Numbered from the stretch's first letter, positions 1 through 6,351 are shown. The stretch: DNA of 8,614 nucleotides from Bog-159 sp049511415 (GCA_049511415.1 JBEKYC010000131.1:1-8614); one strand, 5' to 3'. The notes: a model not told the origin generated them from the sequence alone. A program made the numbers and translations.

Positions 1-650
1 GGCTCGTTCACCAGCAGTCCGAAGAACGCGAGCATGGCGGTTACCAGGACCGCGGCGAGGCGGGCCTGCACTCCGGTCAGGATCGCAACGCCCGCCGCGA
101 CGAAGCCAACCCCGGTCGTATAACCCCAGAACGCTTGCGTAGGCGGCAGCCATTTTGGGACCAGCTCGGCGGTGTGGCTCATATAGGCAAAGTGCGCTCC
201 GCCGAATACCAGCGCACAGACCCCAAACGCCAGTCGGCCCAGGTGCGTAAGGCGCCCGGCCAGTGTCACATCGATCCTGGCGGTGGTGGCGTATACGATC
301 AGCCCGCCCGCGGCGATCGCGAGCTGCATGGCGATGTTTTCGTAGGTCACGAATACAGCGTAATGGGTGAGCACCAGGCGGCCGTTCATCAGGATGACGA
401 CGAAGAGCGCGTAGTAGACGGTAAGCGCCGCGGCGCCCCAGGCAGCGGTTCGGCGCCACTCGACGGCCGCGGCCGCGATTACCATGAAGGCACCGGCGGC
501 ATAGGCCAGGACGATGCGTGCGGGAAAGTTCTTGGGCACCGGCTGCCCCGGGTCGAAGGCTCCAAACGCCAGACATGCCAAGCCCAGCGCCATCACGCCC
601 AAGCCGTAGACGCGCCAGCCGAGGGCCATCGTCGTTTTTTCCGCCGTCAT
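1..650 (-). CDS. DoxX-like integral membrane protein, internally duplicated (3' end outside window)
   Basis: Translated from the ATG at 650, this frame stays open for 216 codons to the window edge, so the C-terminus is missing. The product is almost entirely hydrophobic, with about six to seven predicted membrane segments (near residues 13-32, 45-64, 70-89, 105-122, 138-156, 172-192 and 197-214). The second half, from residue 138, has the look of the DoxX family: a small-residue helix, then GGAHFAYM, then VPKWLPP and a Gly-rich helix. The first half repeats this plan (VPKNFP at 38-43 against VPKWLP at 164-169), which suggests a tandem duplication. DoxX-like proteins are inner-membrane proteins, often linked to redox or thiol stress; the substrate here is unknown. 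The ribosome site is weak (GGAACAG). An in-frame ATG seven codons downstream is an alternative start. The family call is by pattern only. Confidence 0.72.
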   Translation of the reverse strand, partial: MTAEKTTMALGWRVYGLGVMALGLACLAFGAFDPGQPVPKNFPARIVLAYAAGAFMVIAAAAVEWRRTAAWGAAALTVYYALFVVILMNGRLVLTHYAVFVTYENIAMQLAIAAGGLIVYATTARIDVTLAGRLTHLGRLAFGVCALVFGGAHFAYMSHTAELVPKWLPPTQAFWGYTTGVGFVAAGVAILTGVQARLAAVLVTAMLAFFGLLVNE

Positions 651-752
651 GACTGTTCCAGCCCGGATTCTCTGTAAGTTATCGATTCTAACTAAAATGG
701 CGGAGAGACAGGGATTCGGAACATTACGGGACCTTTAGGATCTGCAAGTTGC

Positions 753-786
753 GGATTCCAGGATGCCATGGATGCCAGGGATCCCG
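753..786. repeat. Short tandem repeat of GGATGCCA type in the doxX-like upstream region
   Basis: Four imperfect copies lie head to tail: GGATTCCA (753), GGATGCCA (761), GGATGCCA (770) and GGATCCCG (779), with a one-base spacer before each of the last two. They sit in the 191-base gap between the activator's stop codon and the doxX-like start, where the doxX-like promoter must lie. They could be protein-binding half-sites or a slippage product. No convincing sigma-70 or sigma-54 promoter was found in the gap on the minus strand, and nothing else there could be supported. Confidence 0.4.
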
Positions 787-841
787 TTGCGCATTTCCCG
801 AAATTGCCCCATGCGAATGCGGCTGGCACCCGGCGTGGCGC

Positions 842-2563
842 TCATCGGTCGGTCGCCTTCTGCAGCTCATCCTTCAGGTCGAGATTGCGAACCAGGCGGT
901 GCAGATAGTTCGGATGAACGCCCAGCAGTTTCGCCGCCTCCGTATAATTGCCGCCCGCCCGTCCGAGCGCGGCCAGAATCGCGCGCTTCTTCTCCTCCCG
1001 TACCGTCTGGTGGTATCCGCCGATCGCCTCCGATGCCGCCGGAGCATCCAGCACGGCTTCCGGAAGGTCTTCCGGAATGATGAGCTCGGTCGCGCCCAGC
1101 ACCACGGCGCGTTCGATGGCATTCTCCAGTTCTCGCACGTTGCCCGGCCAGTCATAAGCTTCCAGGCGGGCCAGCGCTTCCGGGGAGAGGCCCGCCAGCT
1201 TGCGCGTGACTCGTTTGCCGTGTTTGGCGGCGAAGTATCGGGCCAACATCGGTATGTCTTCGCGGCGGTCGCGCAACGGCGGCATTTCGAGAGACACGAC
1301 ATTCAGCCGGTAATAGAGGTCCTTGCGGAAGACGCAGGCGGAGACTGCGCTTTCCAGGTCCCGGTTAGTCGCCGCCAGGATACGCACGTCCACCCGGATC
1401 GGCTGGGCGCCCCCGACCCGCTCGAACTCGCGCTCCTGAAGCACGCGCAGCAGTTTGCTCTGGAAGGCCGGAGGCAGCTCGCCGACTTCGTCCAGAAACA
1501 AGGTGCCGCGGTCGGCCATTTCCAGCTTTCCCAACTTCTTCACCAGCGCTCCGGTGAAAGCGCCTTTTTCGTGCCCGAATAGCTCGCTTTCGAGCAGCGT
1601 CTCGGTCAATGCGGCGCAGTTGATGGCCAGGAAACGCTGGCCCGCGCGCGGGCTGTTGCGGTGAATGGCGCGCGCCACCAACTCCTTGCCGGTGTCGGCG
1701 GCTTCCTGGAGACGGCGATTTTCCGTTTCCAGCCATTCCAGGCGCCGCGCATTTTCGAAAGGCGCACCGAGAATAGCGCCGATAGCTGCCGCCAACTGGA
1801 GGTGTGCATCGTCAAATGCGGCCTCGCGGCCGGCCGCCTCCAGATAAATGACGCCGAGTATCGCATCCTGGCTGCGGATCGGGGCGGCCAGCACGCCGTC
1901 CCGCGAGCTGAGGACCGCGATTCCCTCCCGCCGTGCCTGGGCCACAACGGCGCCATCGACGGGCGCGGCATGCGATTTCCCATCGCGATTCCGCGACCAG
2001 GCGAAGGCCGGATCGTCCCGGCCAGGATCGAATAGCAGGACCGCGCCGCGCGCGGCGGGGATGGCTTCAAACACGCACTCAAACAGGTACCGGGCGATCT
2101 CTTCGGTTCCCCGGACCATCTGCATTCCCATGCCGATCTTGATGAGCAGTTCCAGGCCGCGGGAACCGCCGGCATCGAGCCGGCTCAGCAGCAGGGTCTG
2201 CGTTTGCAGCGCCGCTTCGTCCACGCGGACGGGAGCTTGACTTTGGCGCGCGCTCGATCCCAGCAGGCGGAACCGAAAATAGCAGTCGCCGATGCGGATC
2301 TCGTCGCCGTCTCCGAGCACGCGCACGGTGACCGGCAAGCCGTTGACCGCGGTTCCGTTCCGGCTGCCGAGATCGCGGATTTCGAACCGCTCGGGCGCCA
2401 GTTTGCGGATGGAGCAATGCCTCCGCGAAACCGACCGGTCGTTGATCGCCAGCGCATTGGTGTGGTCGCGGCCGATCGAGCTCTCCTCGCCCGCCAGCGC
2501 GAACGTCCCCCCTTCAACAGGCCCGCCAATGCCAACCAGACTCGGATGATGCTGCTGCTCCAT
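842..2563 (-). CDS. FHA-GAF-AAA+ sigma-54 enhancer-binding activator, Fis-type HTH, Walker A region deleted
   Basis: Cytoplasmic activator of RNA polymerase carrying sigma-54. Domain order: FHA (about 10-100; GR at 31-32, SVSRRH 44-49, LGSRNGT 65-71), which binds phosphothreonine; GAF-like sensor (about 135-275); short coiled linker; sigma-54 AAA+ ATPase; Fis-type helix-turn-helix (about 536-561). The AAA+ part keeps GAFTGA (334-339, the sigma-54 contact), Walker B LFLDE (355-359), sensor I LAATN (396-400), the arginine-finger region FRKDLYYRL (412-420) and sensor II WPGNVRELE (472-480). The start of the ATPase is missing: the linker passes from LQEAAD directly to TGKELVARA, so GESG of the P-loop and some 35-45 residues before it are absent, with the frame kept. 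ATP binding should be impaired. There is no receiver domain. The weak ribosome site GGGAAAA lies 7 bases before the ATG. Paired palindromes just upstream are its probable targets. Confidence 0.93.
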   Translation of the reverse strand: MEQQHHPSLVGIGGPVEGGTFALAGEESSIGRDHTNALAINDRSVSRRHCSIRKLAPERFEIRDLGSRNGTAVNGLPVTVRVLGDGDEIRIGDCYFRFRLLGSSARQSQAPVRVDEAALQTQTLLLSRLDAGGSRGLELLIKIGMGMQMVRGTEEIARYLFECVFEAIPAARGAVLLFDPGRDDPAFAWSRNRDGKSHAAPVDGAVVAQARREGIAVLSSRDGVLAAPIRSQDAILGVIYLEAAGREAAFDDAHLQLAAAIGAILGAPFENARRLEWLETENRRLQEAADTGKELVARAIHRNSPRAGQRFLAINCAALTETLLESELFGHEKGAFTGALVKKLGKLEMADRGTLFLDEVGELPPAFQSKLLRVLQEREFERVGGAQPIRVDVRILAATNRDLESAVSACVFRKDLYYRLNVVSLEMPPLRDRREDIPMLARYFAAKHGKRVTRKLAGLSPEALARLEAYDWPGNVRELENAIERAVVLGATELIIPEDLPEAVLDAPAASEAIGGYHQTVREEKKRAILAALGRAGGNYTEAAKLLGVHPNYLHRLVRNLDLKDELQKATDR

Positions 2564-2591
2564 AGCGCGATTTTCCCAGCATAAGCCATTG

Positions 2592-2607
2592 CTATCCGTT
2601 CGGATAG
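2592..2607. promoter_or_regulatory. Palindromic operator/enhancer site 1
   Basis: CTATCC and GGATAG flank a 4-base spacer (GTTC); the arms can be extended to CTATCCG/CGGATAG. The same hexamer arms and spacer length recur 19 bases on in site 2. Fis-type activators bind such dyads in pairs. The centre lies about 140 bases upstream of the transcription start predicted from the sigma-54 promoter at 2713-2728, and the site is 29 bases from the activator's own start codon, so binding could also control the activator. The assignment to this activator is inference. Confidence 0.68.
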
Positions 2608-2630
2608 ACCCTATCCAAAAGGATAGGGTC
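2607..2630. promoter_or_regulatory. Palindromic operator/enhancer site 2 (perfect 10-bp arms)
   Basis: The arms GACCCTATCC (2607-2616) and GGATAGGGTC (2621-2630) are exact complements around AAAA. The core CTATCC-N4-GGATAG is identical in form to site 1, with centres 19 bases apart, close to two helical turns. The centre lies about 120 bases upstream of the predicted sigma-54 start. It could fold as a hairpin, but no T-run follows on either strand and no gene ends here, so a DNA-binding site is favoured over a terminator. Confidence 0.72.
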
Positions 2631-2712
2631 TTGCCACCCCCGCCGGCGGCCCGCGCAAGGCGATCGATCGGATTATCAGCGGCTTGCGCCGAGCGTCCAT
2701 CTCGCTCTGCTT

Positions 2713-2728
2713 TGGCTGCATGCTTGCA
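2713..2728 (+). promoter_or_regulatory. Sigma-54 (-24/-12) promoter of the peptide operon
   Basis: TGGCTGCATGCTTGCA matches the consensus TGGCACG-N4-TTGCA at the essential TGGC and TTGCA blocks, with exactly ten bases between GG (2714-2715) and GC (2726-2727). Transcription would start near 2739, giving a leader of about 42 bases before the GTG at 2781. The neighbouring divergent gene encodes a sigma-54 activator, and two palindromes lie at the usual enhancer distance upstream. These three facts support one another, though start-site mapping is absent. Confidence 0.72.
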
Positions 2729-2739
2729 CGTACGCTAAG

Positions 2740-2763
2740 AACAAATCCGATACCAACAAATCC
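2740..2763 (+). repeat. Direct repeat AACAAATCC in the predicted 5' leader
   Basis: AACAAATCC occurs at 2740-2748 and again at 2755-2763, a 15-base period, just after the predicted sigma-54 start site and before the ribosome site. It may be a regulator or RNA-protein site, or chance; only two copies are present. Confidence 0.35.
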
Positions 2764-2780
2764 ATGGAAGGTGAGCATTC

Positions 2781-2948
2781 GTGAAACTGCCCAATCAGCC
2801 CGACATCCCACCTGCGCCCGCGACACCGCGCAAGCCTTATCAAAAGCCGGTAGTGCGCTACGAGCGGGTCTTCGAAACCTCGGCTCTAACCTGCGGCAAA
2901 GTGCAGACCACGCAGCAGGGCTGCCACCAGAACCGAAAGACATCTTAG
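2781..2948 (+). CDS. 55-residue proline-rich, two-cysteine peptide (putative modified-peptide precursor)
   Basis: The GTG start follows a strong ribosome site, AAGGTGAG, with a five-base spacer. The product begins with a proline-rich stretch (residues 4-19), then KPYQKPVVRYERVFE (18-32), TSALTCGK (33-40) and a polar tail with a second cysteine (C38 and C48, nine residues between) and a basic end, NRKTS. It has no membrane segment or signal peptide. The YxxPxV pattern resembles leader sequences read by RiPP recognition elements, for example in lasso peptides, but the later Gly and Thr of that motif do not line up, and no maturase or transporter is visible in the window. It is the first gene after the predicted sigma-54 promoter and sits 19 bases before the secreted-protein gene, so the two are probably co-transcribed. 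The function is unknown; the precursor idea is inference. An overlapping frame lacks any recognisable protein character. Confidence 0.7.
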   Translation: MKLPNQPDIPPAPATPRKPYQKPVVRYERVFETSALTCGKVQTTQQGCHQNRKTS

Positions 2949-2967
2949 CTGCCACGGAGACGAGACG

Positions 2968-5667
2968 ATGAAACTCACACCTATAATCCTTTTCCTGGCG
3001 GCCACCGCCGCCGCATCCGCCCAATCACAGGGTCCGGCGGCCATCACCGTAGGCACGGTCCATTTCGAAGGACTGCCGCGCGACTGGAGCCATCGGCACA
3101 CCCTGTTCTCCAACCCCGGCACCGAAGCTGAAGCCCTCAAGGCCGGCACTCACGACCGCTGGCTCAAGATCGTCAACGATCCGCGCTACGTACTCCAACA
3201 ACTGCAGCGCCAGCAGCCGGGACAGGGACCAGCGGCCGCGCAAGTCACCAATTTGTTGGCCACGCCGCACATCGCTCCCGGCGCCGCGCCGGACAAGACC
3301 AAGAAACATCGCGACTGGAGCATGAACCTGGGCGCGGGGAATTTGCTCCCCAATACCTACCCCGCGAAATGGTCGTTCGATACCACCATGGCGAATTGCT
3401 CAACCGATTTCGTCATCTTCGCCACCGGAGCGTCCGGTTCCTCAAGCCAAGCCACTATCGTGGCCTACAACAATTTGTACTCCGGCTGCGGCGGCACTGT
3501 TCCCAGCGTCTACTGGGAGTACAACACGGCCTCCAACGGAGTCAACAGCCTTTCCCCCATTCTGTCGGCCGATGGCTCGCAGGTGGCCTTTATCCAGGCC
3601 TCCGTCGGAGTTTCGAGCTTGGTGGTGTTGAAATGGGCGGCCAACACGTCGCTGCTGTCGCTCTCCGCTACCGCGGCTGCATCCTACCGCAACTGTACGG
3701 CGCCCTGCATGGCGGTCTTGCCCTTCGCCGGCGGCAGCCTGGACGGTTACGCCGCGCCATACTATGATTACGCCAACGATATCGCCTACGTCGGCGACAA
3801 TAACGGCGCGCTGCACAAATTCACCGGCGTTTTCAACGGCACACCGGCTGAAACCACTATGAGCCCCTGGCCGGTGGCGCTCGCCGGCACGCTCTCCAGC
3901 CCGGTGCTCGATTCGGTTTCGGGCCGCATCATGGTGGGCTCCCAGAACGGCATACTGTATGCGGTCAATTCTTCCACGGGCGCGGTAGTGGGCACTTCCA
4001 GCCAACTGGGTTTCGATGCCAACGCAATCTACGATGCCCCGCTGGTGGATTCCAGCGCGGCTATGGTTTACGCGTTCGTCGGCTTCGACGGAGACTCAAA
4101 CAGCACCTGCAACGAAAATAGTGCGAACCAGTTTTCCCACAACGGATGCAGCGGCGTGTTCCAATTCCCGGTTGGTTTCACGAGCGGCGCGGGAACCGAG
4201 AGCCAGGTGGGCTATGGCGGCGGCAACAGCGGCAGTCCGCTGTTTTCCGGCGCTTTCAATAACGACTATTACAATTCCTCCTCCTCCAGTCCCTCCGGCG
4301 CTCTCTATGTGTGCGGCACGGCCACAACCGCCAACACACAGACGTTCAACCAGGTTGGCATCAGCTCCAACGTAATGGGTCCGGTCGCCTTTTCCGGAGA
4401 GTCAACGGTGAATTTCGGACAGCAGGGATTTTTTCAGACCTTTCTGGTCGGATACCAGGCGCCTTGTTCGCCGGTCACCGAGTTTTACAACTCTACCTCG
4501 GGAATAGACCATTTATTCGTGAGCTCTCAAGTGAGCACCTGCGAAGGAGCATCGCTGACGGGTTGTTGGTACGACTTCCAAACCGGTATAACCGCGGAGG
4601 CCGTCTTTGGCCTGGCAAACGGAGGAACCAGCGGCATCATCGTGGACAACATGGTGGGCTCCGGCACGCTGGCGGGAGCATCCCAACTTTATTTCACGAC
4701 CTTAGGCAATTCGGGAACCTGCGCCACTTCCGGGGGGACCGGAATCTGCGGCGTACAGAACGCGCAAACTGCAACTTCGCCCACCACCTGCGGCGGCGTT
4801 TGCGACATTCCATCTTCTAACAGGGGGAGCTCGAATTTGCCGGAATGCGGCTGTCCAGTGCAGGAGCCCGCGGGCTGTTCGCAGCAGACTAGTCCTTGCA
4901 GCAACTATTACACCTACATGGTCGGCGACAGCGAGGATTGCGCGGGTGGGTGTAACTTGAATTGCACGCCTACCAATGCCGCTGACCCCAGCACCTACAT
5001 TGGCTATCGCACCCTGGCGGGTACTTATTCAAGCTGCTTCGATAACGCCTGTGTAGAAACCGGCTCGTGCGTTAGTGCATGTTACCCCGCTAATGAAGTG
5101 ACTGTCTCCAGTACGGCGAATTGCCTGCTCGGCAGCAGGTTCATTTCGCTTTACAACAGCCTGGGTGACCTGGTTCTGACCACTTATTGCTCACAAATTA
5201 CGGCCAATTTAGGCTATCCTAACCCGCCAACCGCTCTATATGGGGGCGATTTGTTCCACAACTGCTGGGACACAGATTATGGTGGGCCGTGGATCAACAA
5301 TCTGCCGAATCTGCCCGATCTCATACTGGCCGCTACGGTGGTTGACGTTCGGGCCGGAACCAACCACGCCCAACTGTTTTTTGGCAACCAGCCGGTGAAC
5401 ACCAGCGCCACCAAGACCTTTACGCTGAACAATAGGGGCGCCACGGCGATTTCGCTGACCGGCATGACCGTGAGCGGCCCAAATGCCGCGCAATTTACGC
5501 TCTCACCCGGCTCGAACTGCGGGAGTTCGCTAGCGGCCCGCACCCGGTGCACGATCAGTGTGACCTTCACGCCCGCCGCCAAGGTTTCATACTCGGCGAC
5601 CCTCAACGTCACGGGCAGCGGGTCGTTGGGCACGCGCACGGCAGCGCTGTCAGGCGCAGGCCAGTAA
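2968..5667 (+). CDS. Secreted beta-propeller-like protein with Cys-rich insert and C-terminal choice-of-anchor-D (ASH) domain
   Basis: 899 residues. A signal peptide (hydrophobic 5-16, likely cleavage after ASA at 16-18) sends it out of the cytoplasm. A short N-terminal segment (about 31-85) contains LFSNPGTEAEALKAGTHDRW, a pattern I associate with uncharacterised acidobacterial secreted proteins. Residues about 110-600 look like a beta-propeller with PQQ-type strands (for example IMVGSQNGILYAVNSSTGAV). Residues about 587-718 carry some 16 cysteines. The last 111 residues (789-899) are an immunoglobulin-like ASH/choice-of-anchor-D domain (CTISVTFTP near the end). No catalytic motif is visible; binding or surface structure is more likely than an enzyme role. 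The ribosome site GGAGACGAG precedes the ATG. The gene lies 19 bases after the peptide gene and 16 before the NusG-like gene, which indicates one operon. Confidence 0.88.
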   Translation: MKLTPIILFLAATAAASAQSQGPAAITVGTVHFEGLPRDWSHRHTLFSNPGTEAEALKAGTHDRWLKIVNDPRYVLQQLQRQQPGQGPAAAQVTNLLATPHIAPGAAPDKTKKHRDWSMNLGAGNLLPNTYPAKWSFDTTMANCSTDFVIFATGASGSSSQATIVAYNNLYSGCGGTVPSVYWEYNTASNGVNSLSPILSADGSQVAFIQASVGVSSLVVLKWAANTSLLSLSATAAASYRNCTAPCMAVLPFAGGSLDGYAAPYYDYANDIAYVGDNNGALHKFTGVFNGTPAETTMSPWPVALAGTLSSPVLDSVSGRIMVGSQNGILYAVNSSTGAVVGTSSQLGFDANAIYDAPLVDSSAAMVYAFVGFDGDSNSTCNENSANQFSHNGCSGVFQFPVGFTSGAGTESQVGYGGGNSGSPLFSGAFNNDYYNSSSSSPSGALYVCGTATTANTQTFNQVGISSNVMGPVAFSGESTVNFGQQGFFQTFLVGYQAPCSPVTEFYNSTSGIDHLFVSSQVSTCEGASLTGCWYDFQTGITAEAVFGLANGGTSGIIVDNMVGSGTLAGASQLYFTTLGNSGTCATSGGTGICGVQNAQTATSPTTCGGVCDIPSSNRGSSNLPECGCPVQEPAGCSQQTSPCSNYYTYMVGDSEDCAGGCNLNCTPTNAADPSTYIGYRTLAGTYSSCFDNACVETGSCVSACYPANEVTVSSTANCLLGSRFISLYNSLGDLVLTTYCSQITANLGYPNPPTALYGGDLFHNCWDTDYGGPWINNLPNLPDLILAATVVDVRAGTNHAQLFFGNQPVNTSATKTFTLNNRGATAISLTGMTVSGPNAAQFTLSPGSNCGSSLAARTRCTISVTFTPAAKVSYSATLNVTGSGSLGTRTAALSGAGQ

Positions 5668-5683
5668 ACGGAAGGCGGCGTCT

Positions 5684-6208
5684 ATGTCCAACTATCCCTG
5701 GTATGCGCTGCATGTGGCGTCGCGCTATGAGAAGCCCGTCGCCGGCGGCCTGGAGATGCGCGGCTACAGCACGTTTCTGCCCTTGTTTCGCAGCCGGCGC
5801 AAGTGGTCCGATCGCTTTCACGATATCGACCTGCCGCTTTTCCCGGGATACGTTTTTGCCCGGCTGGACGTGAACCGCCGCTTGCCCGCGCTCGTGATTC
5901 CCGGCGTTGTCCGCATCGTGGGGCTGGGTAAAATACCGGTTCCGGTGGACGAAAAAGAGATCGCTGCCGTCGAAGCCATTGTGGAATCCGGGCTCTTAAC
6001 CCGCCCGTTTCCATTTCTCAATGTCGGGCAGCCGGTCACCATCGAGGAAGGGCCGCTGCGCAACGTCACCGGGATAGTGACGGCCATCGACGGCGCCGAC
6101 CAATTGATCGTTTCCATCAGTCTTCTGCAGCGCTCTCTGGCTGTCGCACTCCCTCGACATTGGATTCGCCCAGAGCGGGATGTGGCTTCCCCCTGCCTGA
6201 CCGCCTGA
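5684..6208 (+). CDS. NusG-family specialised antiterminator (UpxY/RfaH/LoaP-like)
   Basis: 174 residues, the usual length for NusG paralogues. The NGN domain (about 4-105) opens with WYALHVASRYEKPVAGGLE and includes FLPLFRSRRKWSDR and the conserved LPLFPGYVFARLD, the region that contacts RNA polymerase. A KOW domain follows (about 110-165; VGQPVTIEEGPLRNVTGIV). Such paralogues bind elongating polymerase and carry it through pauses or terminators in particular operons, often for exopolysaccharide or secondary metabolites. The ribosome site GGAAGG lies 8 bases before the ATG and only 16 bases after the secreted-protein stop, so it is probably the last gene of that operon. That position is odd, because these factors are normally encoded first. 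The family is clear; the target operon is unknown and may have been lost downstream. Confidence 0.92.
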   Translation: MSNYPWYALHVASRYEKPVAGGLEMRGYSTFLPLFRSRRKWSDRFHDIDLPLFPGYVFARLDVNRRLPALVIPGVVRIVGLGKIPVPVDEKEIAAVEAIVESGLLTRPFPFLNVGQPVTIEEGPLRNVTGIVTAIDGADQLIVSISLLQRSLAVALPRHWIRPERDVASPCLTA

Positions 6209-6347
6209 GCGCGGCGCCTCGCACTGCACGATCGACGTAACGTTTACGCCCAAAGCAACGGGTTAACGCCCGGCCACTCTGGACATTAAGGACAGCGCCA
6301 ACCACTCGCCATCTGGCACGCGGTATTGCATCCAATACGGCAGGTAA
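6201..6347 (+). pseudogene. Remnant of an ASH/choice-of-anchor-D domain
   Basis: In the frame starting at 6201 the translation includes GASHCTIDVTFTPKATG, then an in-frame TAA (6264-6266), then RPATLDIKDSANHSP. This is the typical C-terminal half of an ASH/choice-of-anchor-D domain, interrupted by a stop and cut off on both sides. It is a different subtype from the ASH domain ending the secreted protein upstream, so it is not a simple copy of that gene's end. It fills most of the gap between the NusG-like gene and the antitoxin. It suggests another large secreted-protein gene once stood here and was deleted. Confidence 0.7.
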
Positions 6348-6351
6348 TACC
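6323..6351. promoter_or_regulatory. Inverted repeats before the antitoxin gene (probable autoregulatory operator)
   Basis: GTATTG and CAATAC (6323-6328 and 6333-6338) form a perfect inverted repeat with a four-base spacer, followed five bases on by GGTAATACC (6343-6351), itself a near-palindrome. The site ends ten bases before the antitoxin ATG. Ribbon-helix-helix antitoxins usually bind such repeats at their own promoter. No clear -35/-10 pair was found. Confidence 0.5.

Noticed and set aside
135..677. Plus-strand open frame of 180 codons
   Set aside because: Antisense to the DoxX-like membrane protein; the product is an arginine-rich low-complexity shadow.
749..1582. Long plus-strand open frame of 277 codons
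   Set aside because: It is fully antisense to the AAA+ and HTH part of the activator and is explained by high GC content.
2607..2630. Perfect hairpin read as an intrinsic terminator
   Set aside because: No T-run on either strand, and both flanking genes start rather than end here; its core repeats as site 1, which fits an operator.
2781..2948. Firm lasso-peptide precursor call
   Set aside because: YxxPxV is present, but the Gly and penultimate Thr of the lasso leader do not align and no B or C protein is visible.
2684..2971. 95-codon plus-strand frame overlapping the secreted-protein start by four bases
   Set aside because: It has no protein character, crosses the predicted promoter, and overlaps the 2781-2948 frame, which has the better ribosome site and composition.
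3442..4005. Minus-strand frame of 187 codons inside the secreted-protein gene
   Set aside because: Antisense shadow with no motif; the plus-strand frame has a signal peptide and recognisable domains.
6314..6330. Second possible sigma-54 promoter, TGGCACG followed by TTGCA, before the antitoxin
   Set aside because: There are eleven rather than ten bases between GG and GC; sigma-54 tolerates spacing changes poorly, and the site lies inside a decayed gene fragment.
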